From assembly GCA_030765045.1 (NCBI GenBank), contig CM060961.1, positions 96,709,635 through 96,773,634 of the forward strand: a DNA stretch of 64,000 bases, given 5' to 3'. The position numbers were made by a program, and so were the translations under genes. The notes under the pieces are model-generated. The model worked only from the letters and a program-made list of their open reading frames with translations. It made no database searches and had not been told where the DNA came from. Shown here piece by piece: positions 1 through 8,770 of this stretch (position 1 is the stretch's first letter; each line of letters begins with the position of its first letter). The stretch comes from Tenodera sinensis. Taxonomy: Eukaryota; Arthropoda; Insecta; Mantodea; Mantidae.

Positions 1-790
1 TACCAAGATGATACAACTATGGCTACTTTTGCTGATGACACAGGAGTAATGGCAGTAGGACATACAGCAGAGGAATCTACACAGAAATTACAGAAAGCTG
101 TCAATAAGGTTAACAAGCGGATGAAGAAGTGGCGTATAAAATTAAATGAATCTAAATCCGTATATATCAACTTTACAAATAAGAAAACTCAGATACTACC
201 AATAAAAATAAATAATCAAGCTATTCCTCAAGCACAAACAGTGAAGTACCTAGGAATGACACTAGAGTCAAGATTAAATTGGAGAAAGCATATAGAAACT
301 AAAAGAAAAGAGTTAAATATCACATTTAAGAAACTTGACATATACAATAAGTTATTAATATACAACCAGGTGTTAACACCAGTCTGAACTTATGGAATAC
401 AGCTTTGGGGCTGTTCTAAATTGACCAACAGGAAACACATGCAGACTTTTCAAAATAAAGTGTTAAGAATAATAGTTAATGCACCATGGTATGCGCGCAA
501 TGATAACATACATAGAGATCTCAAGATCGACCCTATTATAGAAGAAATAAAAAAGAGTGCAACGAAACATCATTTAAAAGTGCAGCACCATGAAGACAAA
601 GAGTTGTTGAAAGTGCTTAGTAACTGTGAAGTTAGAAGACTGAAAAGATTAAAGCTAGATCACTTAATGTGTGACCGCAAGAATTAGTGTAAACTTTGGG
701 GGCCTTGAGTTGAAGACTCGCTAAAACATGTGAACTTATTTATGAAGAAAATATTACTAGCTAAGCTCTTGCTTAGTTGTAATCTGAATT
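1..790 (+). pseudogene. Jockey-clade non-LTR retrotransposon, 3' end of ORF2 (truncated by window edge)
   Basis: The reading frame from position 19 begins at the reverse transcriptase catalytic box FADD, then has the WRIK.N.SKS, VKYLGM.LE.RL.W and YNKLLIYNQVL motifs that close the RT and thumb region of Jockey-type elements. An in-frame TGA at 385-387 stands where TYGIQLWG follows, and the frame continues to a stop at 685-687, including an APWY.RN..I..DL block typical of the Jockey C-terminus. A short 3' UTR and an A-rich tail near 795-808 follow. The stop codon inside the conserved block makes this a dead copy. The 5' part lies outside the window. Clade assignment is from motif order, not from alignment. 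Confidence 0.85.
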
Positions 791-1182
791 TTAAAAAATA
801 ATAATAATTTTGTATCACACCACTGTATAAAAAACTACAAGAAATAAGCTGACAGCTGAAATAAGTAATGTGTACAATACTTCATAGCAGCAGTTCCAAG
901 AAAAACATATTGTTACTCTTGATCTATTGATACTGCTACAGCTCTAACATAACTTAACTGTAGCTAAACAGTGATTTGAGAGTGTACAGACTATGCACTC
1001 TCAATATAAGATTTTATATTTTTCCAACAGATAGTAAATGTTAAATCTTCTCTACAAAATACACCAGACGCCTGCTCTAGGTTAAATGGAAAAGCTTTTG
1101 TCACTTTAAATTTCCTCCAAAATGTTTCTAACAGTTTGAATGAAAGTATCTGTTATTTGAATACTATCATGAAAGATAAAAT

Positions 1183-1245
1183 GTTGTTGTTAGCCAATGC
1201 TGGATTTCTGACAATGAAGTCATTAATCCTCTTGCTCTCCAATAT
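1183..1245 (-). mobile_element. Severely 5'-truncated 3' tail of an I-type LINE
   Basis: This stretch nearly matches 35881-35940, the 3' end of the RNase H-bearing LINE further right. Both share the TTGTTGTTAG start and the following AGTCATTAATCCTCTTGCTC block on the plus strand. On the minus strand the element would end in CAA-type repeats, as I-clade elements often do. Only about 60 bp is present, so it is a 5'-truncated insertion of the same family. Confidence 0.55.
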
Positions 1246-1825
1246 TTAATATATTGATAGAGCAATAGCAGTATAGTAACCGATTTTTAGAGAGCACCAT
1301 ATTTTTATGTTTTGGCGGTCACATCGCTCTCTCACAACCCCCAGAATGTCTGGAGGACCACACCTGTCGTTGGTTTACGGGTCTCACCGACCTGACTGGG
1401 AGACTTATCAAAATAAATTCACCGACCATATCCTCTGATTACCAATCAGAGGACGTATTACATGCCATGACAGGTCAGCATGTTAGGGGTTAAGATTTAT
1501 AGAGAAATTAGAGAAATGTAGAGGTTGGAAAAATAAAGACTCCCTAGCCCTCAGAAACCCTAATAGCATCGGGGTCGGAAGAGAACAAGAGATGACCAAG
1601 GTAAGGTCAGATAGAAAAGTTACAGTGAGGAGCAAAACACCAGTAAGTGGAAGTAATGTTCTGCTCAGCTTGGGTACCTTGTGGTCGCTATTCACATATC
1701 CCCTAGATGGAGATCCCTGAGTCAGAAAGATAAAATGTAGTATATCTTAAATTTACATAAATAATCTTTAAACCCTTCTTCACTTTTATTTCATCTAAAT
1801 AACTTGAAAAGATCATGTCCTTAGG
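1246..1825. other. No gene recognised; somewhat GC-richer unclassified sequence
   Basis: No coding motif or splice-flanked exon is visible. The section 1300-1480 is richer in GC than its neighbours and may be an unclassified repeat. Confidence 0.4.
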
Positions 1826-2335
1826 TGGTGGTGGCACTGCTGCTTACCAGGTCGAACACCTGGTTTGATTCCCTGTAACAGAATGTGGATTTTCTCCTGT
1901 GGGAGACCTGGCTGGCACATAGCGTAGTTGGTAGAGCACCTGCCTGCTTCTCAAGGGGTCCTGAGTTTGATTCCCGGCATGGGGGTAGGAATTTTTCTCC
2001 TCATCCTTCCCTGAGTATAATGGCAGTGCTGTGGCTGAGCGGTTAGACTGCTCACCTATCACATAGGCAGGACCCGCATGTGGTATTCGTGGTGGACGAA
2101 GCGGCATCTGGGTGCGTTTTCTCCACCATTCATTCCACCAATTGCTCCATTATCACCCTTCCAATCATCCATTTCACCTGCATTTCATATCATCCTCTTC
2201 CTCACTATAACTGGTACTTGGTTGACCACCTACTTCCAGGTCTTCACTCTGTCTGGGCAGAGGTCCCTCTGCTCCCCAACAGGCGTCTGACCCTATGCAC
2301 TGGCTTGTAAGTCCTAGGGGGTGTAAGTCCTACAT
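1826..2335 (+). repeat. Tandem cluster of tRNA-derived SINE units
   Basis: Three pol III-type B boxes occur close together: GGTTTGATTCC near 1861, GAGTTTGATTCCC near 1964, and the start of a third unit with a GTGGCTGAGCGGTTAGA A-box-like segment near 2031. The third unit, about 2025-2310, is homologous to a minus-strand copy at 50325-50645. They share the GTGGTATTCGTGGTGGACGA type core, TGCTCCATTATCA, and AGGTCTTCACTCTGTC near the 3' end. Two dispersed copies in opposite orientations support a SINE family. Boundaries are approximate. Confidence 0.7.
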
Positions 2336-2640
2336 AAGGGGAGGGTAATCAGAGAAGGAAGAAGGAGACCTGGTCTGGTGTGTACTCAGTCTCGTTAGCT
2401 CACTGAGGGGCCAGATGAGGAGTTACTTGTTTGAGAACCAGCAGCCCCTGATTGTGAAGACTGCATATACCAGTCAAGAGGGTTAGGGGCACTAACCACA
2501 TCCCACCCTCCAATACTGCACCCCATTCATGATGTCTTTGGTGGAAAGAAGTGGGGGGGGGGGGGGGGGGTGACACAACGGCCATGCGGTAGGCTTTGGC
2601 CCAGAAAGCACCGTTGCACTGCAGTGTTAGTTATGATGGA
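2336..2640. repeat. Unclassified repeat-like sequence with an 18-nt poly-G run
   Basis: The segment directly follows the SINE cluster and contains a G homopolymer at 2553-2570. I recognise no coding motif. It may be a 3' extension of the SINE or a separate repeat. Confidence 0.4.
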
Positions 2641-2940
2641 AAACCGTAACAGATAGACAAAACATAATCAGAAAAATGTATTTCTCATTAAAATTAAGAG
2701 CTTATGTCTGTACCATTTCCAGATTATTCATTGTTGGATGTTTATTAGAGTCAAGTTGGAGTCACTGTATATGAAAGAGCTTGAAAGTCCCCCACCCTGC
2801 ACAATACTGTATATGGAAAAAATTTTGCTATTTATTTTTTAGTTTATGAAAAATACATTTTTACAAAATATACTGATATTCCAATAACAAAATAAATATA
2901 TCTTGAATTTTCTAATAAATAATTAATTTAAAAAGTTCTT

Positions 2941-3212
2941 TGAAAGGTAGAACTGGAACTTAAAAATTCAATGCCACAGCTGGGATTTGAATCACAGACC
3001 TTCTGCTTATTAGGCAGGTGCTCTAACCATTAAGCTACTGTGACAACATGCCAGAATACATTGAATTCTCAAACCAGTTCATATTTTCCCTCGTCATTCT
3101 GGCATATTGTCACAGTAGCTTAATGGTTAGAGCGCCCACCTAGTAAACAGAGAGTATGTGGTTCAAATCCCAGATGTGGCATTGAATTTTTAAGTTCCTG
3201 TTCTACCTCTCA
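2941..3212. repeat. Head-to-head pair of tRNA-like SINE units forming a long palindrome
   Basis: The left arm (2941-3056) is the inverse of the right arm (3098-3212) at roughly 80-90 percent identity, separated by a 41-bp loop. Each arm holds a tRNA-like unit read outward from the loop. On the plus strand at about 3109 this gives an A-box-like TAGCTTAATGGTTAGAGC and a B box GGTTCAAATCC. The first seven bases pair mostly with the last, as in an acceptor stem. Outer flanks (TTAAAAATTCAATGCC and its inverse) are part of the arms, so the repeat extends beyond the tRNA part. It could be a foldback element or two SINE insertions. Confidence 0.75.
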
Positions 3213-4365
3213 AACATTGCCCACACACGACTTGTCTGTTTAAAAAATACCAAGAGTAAGTTTGTTGGTATAAATAAATAATAAATGCAAAGTTCTACTT
3301 ATTCTTGCTAAATTTCTGTTCTTGGGAACTGCAACAGTAGACAAAAGCTTAAAATTAGTCATGGGATGATACCACTATTTATAAATACTTAATACTGATA
3401 CTCTATTTTGGAGCACCGATACTCAGCACTCAATACTCACTTTATAAAAAGCTGTAAAGACAATAGCTTCTTCGCTAATAATGTTTTTATTAGTATTTTT
3501 CTGTTTAGCTGGTATTCAACCAGCTTTGCTTCTGCTCATTGTTTTCAGAAGCTGCAGTATCATGTTCTAACAGCAACAGGAAGCTTTACATTGCTTTTTC
3601 AATAGAGATTCTGTAAACTTCAGGCATTGCATGCATGTAACAAGCTTCTTTATATTTGTTCTGTTACGTGACTTAGTACTGCACACAAATTTTCTCTGCA
3701 AATTTTACACACTGCTCTGGTGTATCTACTTCAAAGTAGTTCCACACTTCACTTATGTTTAATTCAATATCATTGTTGTACATTGGTAAAACAAAAGATT
3801 TATGGAAATTAGTCATACATTATACCTGTAAGGTATGTTCATGACTCAAGTTTCACTTGGAAACATTAACAATAGGAAGCAAAGAATAAATATTCCCATG
3901 CACTGTATTATGTCATATCTTAAGTTCTGAATTGTTTCTGCTGGATTCAAAGATTTTGGCCAGTGTAGTAGGTAAACAGGCCAGCAATGAGTAGTCAGGC
4001 TGTTTCAGAAATATGATTAGTGCATCAGCTATATCAGCTTCATTCACAACTTAGTTGGTATATGTTACATGAGTGTCTCTATTCCTTCTCCCAATTGTTT
4101 TCAATGTTTTCATGTAGACACAAGAATGTAGAATGTTGCATTTAGTCACTCACAGGAAACACTGTCAAATTCTATCAAGGATTTCTATAGGTAGCACAGC
4201 AATACTTAACTAACACAACTTTCAATAATGCAAAATTTCAAATTTCAAAATATCAAATATTTATCTTAGGCATACTTCAATACTACCAGTTATCAAGAAT
4301 ATCAAGGTATTGCCTTTAATTAAAATCAAAGATAGAAAGCATAATACAAGAATCCTAATGAAAGT
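3213..4365. other. AT-rich intronic sequence, nothing recognised
   Basis: I see no exon with splice sites, no transposase motif and no structured repeat. Because it lies 3' of a Pvr exon on the minus strand, it should be intron unless a later exon was missed. Confidence 0.4.
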
Positions 4366-4369
4366 TGTG

Positions 4370-5438
4370 AGCAACCCATTGTTAAAATTCAAATTCCAAC
4401 AAAGCAAGGCTAAAGGGGAAACATATGCTGCTAAAATTCATCTCAAATTTCAACATGCCTATGGAGATGTTAAGCGATGAGTGAAATATTTTAATGAAGG
4501 GAATGTGAATATCCAAGGTGCACCTCATAGTGATCACTCACTACCTGCTTCCACAGAACAGAACAAGGAAAGTGTTAGTGAGCTCATTAGAGAAGACAGG
4601 AGTATCACTGTGAATGAGATTACTGTAAACTTGCAGTAGGACATAATGCAGTGCTAGAACGATTGAAAGCTTAGGTTATCCACATTGGGTTCTATGTTTA
4701 TTGATTGAAAGCCATAAACTTCAGAGAATAACCATCAGCCAAAACCTTCTTTAGACATTTTAAAATGAAGGTGGTGATTTCTTAATATTGTGACAGGCAA
4801 TGAAAGCTGGTTCCATATTTCTGATCCTGAAACAATACTTCAGACTATGGAATGACACTACTCGGATTTCCCATCAAAAAAAGAAAGCAAAGGCAGTGCA
4901 GTCTAGCAAAAAGTTATGGGCAATGTCTTCTGGGATCCATAGGTTTGAGTTTTGGTGGATTTTCTTCAATTTGGACAAACCATAAATGTTGCCCACTATA
5001 TCCACACACTTCTGAAACTCTGTCATGCATTGCGCGATAAATGGCCTGGAAAGAACACCATCCTGTGACAGGATAACACACATCCTCACACTGCTTATGT
5101 CACTGTGGAGAAGATAAGAACATTTGGGTGGGAAACTCTTAGAGACTCCCCTCTAGTTTGACTTGGCACCCTACAACTACTATCTTCTCAATTCTGTTAA
5201 GGAACAGATATGAAGCCTATGCTACAAACTGGTGGAGGATATTCATAAAGCATGGAATTGTGCCTTCAGACTACTGGAATAGAGTCCTATCTTAAGTGTA
5301 TACAGAGCATGCAGAATGATGGAAAAAAGAAATGGACACTATGTTGACTTTAGATTAAGATGATATACTTGGTTTGTCTAAAACATAAAGGTTAAGATTT
5401 TTAAAAATTGTTGATTATGGCTTTCAGAATGAACCTTG
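4370..5438 (+). pseudogene. Old, degraded mariner-family transposon
   Basis: Scattered frames spell a mariner transposase in order. There is a helix-turn-helix remnant with SELIREDRSITVNEI near 4575, TG[N]ESWFH.SDPET near 4793 (catalytic D replaced by N), VMGNVFWD near 4914, a GQTIN.AHYI segment near 4973, and QDNTHPHTA near 5072. Many stops and frameshifts break it. The right end reads GGCTTTCAGAATGAACCTTG then TA at 5439-5440, like a mariner terminal repeat. A weak partner lies near 4300-4330. The right end sits 12 bp from the splice donor of the Pvr exon at 5453-5609. Confidence 0.75.
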
Positions 5439-5452
5439 TATTAAATTCTTAC

Positions 5453-5609
5453 CATGAAGGTTCAGCACATAGGTCATGTTTTGGCTATGGCCCTTTTTAG
5501 CCATACAAGTATATTGTCCCGCGTCAGATGCATGTGCAGGATTTATAATGTAGCCATATTTTGCATCATAAGATATTGTTCTGCCATCACGGATGTCTGT
5601 GCGAATGAT
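5453..5609 (-). CDS. Pvr: Pvr-like receptor exon: second half of Ig domain 2
   Basis: On the minus strand an acceptor TTGTTTAACAG precedes base 5609 and a donor G|GTAAG follows base 5453. The exon is 157 nt, entering in phase 0 and leaving with one extra base. It encodes 52 residues with the Ig signature D.GQYTCMA near the end, preceded by TISYDAKYGYIIN. This is the place and pattern of the second half of Ig domain 2 in PDGF/VEGF receptors (a YD.R.GF type strand followed by D.G.YTC). The phase fits the previous exon at 21080-21207, which ends in phase 0. The gene would encode an extracellular part of a receptor tyrosine kinase at the cell surface. The family call rests on remembered family patterns. 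Another Ig-domain receptor is the main alternative. Confidence 0.8.
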
Positions 5610-6078
5610 CTGTTAAACAAATTGGAAAATCTATGAAAAGCTTAATTAATACAGGTTTAATTTTTTAAAACATTTCATTTTATACTCCTTTCCAATGCTA
5701 TTTTGTTTTATATATAGATTCCAGGAATCTAGAAAATAAATAGGTTATAAATAAATATTTTTGTGTTAAGACTAAATATACTTCTATGCCATTAACTAAA
5801 ACCATTAATGCATATTTTAAGCACAACTTAGGCTCATTGAGAACTGGTTAATAATTAGTTTCCTTTGTGCTAACACTGCTTTTAACATTGTTACATCACT
5901 ACAGGTTCAGGACACCATCCAAGATGGCGGCATGTTGAATTGTAACACGTAGCAGGTCGCAAGAAAAAAGTGATATAAACAGTAAAATAATGGATTTCAA
6001 GAGTGAAGATGGTGTGAGAAGCATACTCAGGAATAGTGTTTTGTGTGAAAATGACGCAATGATTTTGGGGGAATACAT

Positions 6079-6957
6079 GTGACAGAAACTAAGAAGAAAC
6101 TGGAACAAGGAAGGCTGGCAACAAATTCAGGAACGTGCGAAGCCGAAACAATAGCGTCATTGCAGATAATTGTACCAATGCTAAATCAGGATTTACAGAA
6201 AGCCGAGAAAGTAATCAAGTGCTTGAAGAGCGAAAACGAGCTACTTAAAAGTAAAGTTCAAAACTTAAAAGAAGAAGGATCTTTTGTAACAGTCGCCAAA
6301 AACAGAGGGAACAAAAGCAAAAGCATGGCGGAGTTAGACCAAAACGCAAAGGTACCCGTTTTTAACAAATTTCAAGCATTATCGGCTACTGAGAATGAAA
6401 ATGGAAATCTGAAAACACAATCTAAGGAAAACGCAAACATGGAAAAATCGAGGGTTGTAGTGTTAGGAGACTCGATGGTAAAATATGCCGGCAATGAGTG
6501 TAGGAAAATGGGGCATGAAGTGCAGTGCTTCCCGGGAATAGGCACCGAAGAACTGAAACATAAAACGGAGATGCTCAAACTAAGTGAGGTGAAACCAGAT
6601 ATAGTGGCAATTCATGTTGGGACAAATGACCTATGCAGGGGAATAAATCCTGACGTAATTATGGGCGATGTTATGGATTTGGTGCAACGAGTAAAAGCAG
6701 ATAGCCCATTAACAAAGGTAAAATCATCAGTGGTGTGTTAAATAGGAGAGATATGAACTGGAGGCGTGTGCATCACCTTAACAATCAATTAGACTGGATG
6801 TGCTCAGTTCGGAACTGTGTGATGCTAGATGGTAACTGCTGGATAACGAATGAAGATCTTGCAAGGGATGGTCTCCACTTGAACAGGAGTTTGGTAAACT
6901 ACTTTGTGATGTTATTGCCAGTTGTGAACAAAATGTATCAAAAAACTAGAATTTGCT
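6079..6957 (+). pseudogene. LINE ORF1 with coiled coil and SGNH-type esterase domain (frameshifted)
   Basis: The first frame (6079-6741) has a coiled-coil stretch around residues 30-66, rich in L, K and E heptads. An SGNH hydrolase pattern follows: VVVLGDSM (block I serine) and IVAIHVGTNDL (block III Asn). A frameshift at about 6720 moves the rest into another frame (to 6957), where NRRDMNWRRVHHLNNQL leads to DGLHLN, the block V Asp-His pair. Esterase-type ORF1 proteins are known in CR1/L2-clade LINEs, where they are thought to bind RNA and possibly act on lipids. The catalytic residues can still be read, but the gene is broken by the indel. Confidence 0.8.
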
Positions 6958-7435
6958 AAAAGAAGCCAAGCTGATTGTTTAAAAGATTTTAAGGTGGGGG
7001 ATTATAAAGTAGAAGATTCAGATAAAAATTATATGGTATCTGTAACACAAAATAATGAAAACAATTACTTCAGTGTGTTGCATCAAAATGTGCAGTATTT
7101 AGCAAACAAAATTGAGCAATTTAATACACTTATAAATCAAGTAGACCCCATATTTGTAGTTATTACAGAACATGGACTAAAGGAAAACCAAATTGAGCAT
7201 TATAAATTAGATAATTTTGTTTTAGTAGATGTAAATTTAAAGGTGGGGTGTAGCAATATATGCTCATGAAAACTACAAAGAAATTGTGCAAATATACAAC
7301 TTAAATAAATACTGCATAGAAAAGGATTTTGAAATTGCTGGGGTTAAAATTAATACTGAAGAGGGTAACTTATTACTTTTTGGAGTATACAGATCGCCAG
7401 TGAAATTTCAATGTTGACGAAATACTCAGTATATA

Positions 7436-8770
7436 CGAAGGCCGTTCAGAAAGTAACCTCCGATCGGTCACAGTGCGGGTAGTGGGGGGAGTAGCGACGC
7501 CATCTGTGCATTCACGCACTCAGCAGGTCAGTCAGCATAAAGCCGTGGTCGAGTGAACGTCGTACCTGTGCTAGTTTAGTGTTTGTGGCCGTTTGAAATG
7601 TGTGCTGCAATAGAAAACCCCGCCAAATGTGAAGTGCATGCTGTTATAAGGTTTTTTACAGCCAAAGGATATTCTGCAGCAGCTATTCATCGTGAACTTT
7701 TTGCCGTGTACGGACCAAGAGTTATGAGTGAAGGAGTGGTCCGTGAATGGGTACGTTTATTTAAAAGTGGACGAGAAAACGTTCATGATGAAGAGAGGAG
7801 TGGTAGACCATCATTGGTGACGGACGAACTCGTTCAGACAGTTGATGCAAAAGTTCGTGAAAACCGACGTTTCACAATGTCGGAGTTGTCTACTGATTTT
7901 CCACAGATTTCTAAGACTCTCTTGTACGAGATAGTGACAGCAAGATTGGGTTACCGTAAGTTCTGTGCACGATGGGTGCCCAAAATTCTTAACGACCACC
8001 ACAAAACTCAAAGAATGGCCTCTGCATTAGACTTTCTGTCACGTTATGAGGACGAAGGTGAACCATTGTTAAACAGAATCGTGACCGGGGACGAAACCTG
8101 GATTAAGTACGTGAACCCTGAGACAAAAGAACAATCAAAGATGTGGGCACATTCAAATTCGCCTACCAAACCAATAAAAGCCCGGCAAGATTTTTCTGCC
8201 CGAAAATTGATGGCAACGGTGTTTTGGGATGCAAAAGGGGTGTTGTTGGTTGAATTCATGGAACGTGGGACGACCATTAATCAAGACGTGTACTGTGAAA
8301 CACTAAAAAAATTACGACGGGCTATACAGAACAAACGCCGTGGTATGCTGACTTCCGGTATCGTTTTTTTGCACGATAACGCCCGTCCTCACTCTGCTTG
8401 CAGAACAACAGCCCTTCTTGAGTCCTTCAAGTGGGACGTTGTCAACCATCCACCTTACAGCCCAGATCTGGCGCCAAGCGATTATCACTTCTTCATGCAT
8501 ATGAAGAAATGGCTCGGGTCCCAGCGGTTTGATGACGACGAAGAGCTCAAAGATGCGGTCACAGGCTGACTCCAGGCACAAGCGGGTGATTTTTATGCAG
8601 AAGGAATTTCAAAGCTTGTGAACAGATACGATAAGTGCCTCAATCGTTATGGAGACTATGTAGAAAAATAGTGCAAAGATGTAGTTGTAAGATGTATATA
8701 TTAAAATATTTTTATTTAACTTGGTGAATCTTTTGCAATCAACCGGAGGTTACTTTCTGAACGGCCCTCG
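7436..8770 (+). mobile_element. Mariner (DD34D) transposon with intact terminal repeats
   Basis: The 1335-bp element begins CGAAGGCCGTTCAGAAAGTA and ends with the inverse of CGAGGGCCGTTCAGAAAGTA. The 27-bp terminal inverted repeats differ at one base. TA flanks both sides (7434-7435 and 8771-8772), the usual mariner target duplication. It sits inside the endonuclease region of the CR1/L2-like LINE. Its coding region is almost intact, so it is much younger than its host LINE and than the mariner at 4370-5438. Confidence 0.95.
7598..8671 (+). pseudogene. Mariner transposase with a single premature stop
   Basis: The frame opens at the ATG at 7598 (MCAAIE) and runs to a TGA at 8567-8569. The same frame then continues to a TAG at 8669-8671, and the TGA stands where a Trp codon would fit (VTG-stop-LQAQAG). 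The N-terminal half has two helix-turn-helix regions (AVIRFFTAKG..., and RRFTMSELS...). The linker WVPKIL corresponds to the mariner WVPHEL motif. The catalytic triad is Asp at codon 8090-8092 (VTGDETW), Asp at 8375-8377 (HDNARPH) and Asp at 8480-8482 (PSDYHFF), with 34 residues between the last two. It would cut and paste mariner DNA in the nucleus. The stop removes about 33 C-terminal residues, so activity is doubtful. Confidence 0.92.

Noticed and set aside
1483..1695. Minus-strand frame with a hydrophobic stretch, considered as a membrane protein or a later Pvr exon
   Set aside because: No splice signals in matching phase and no Ig or kinase motif.
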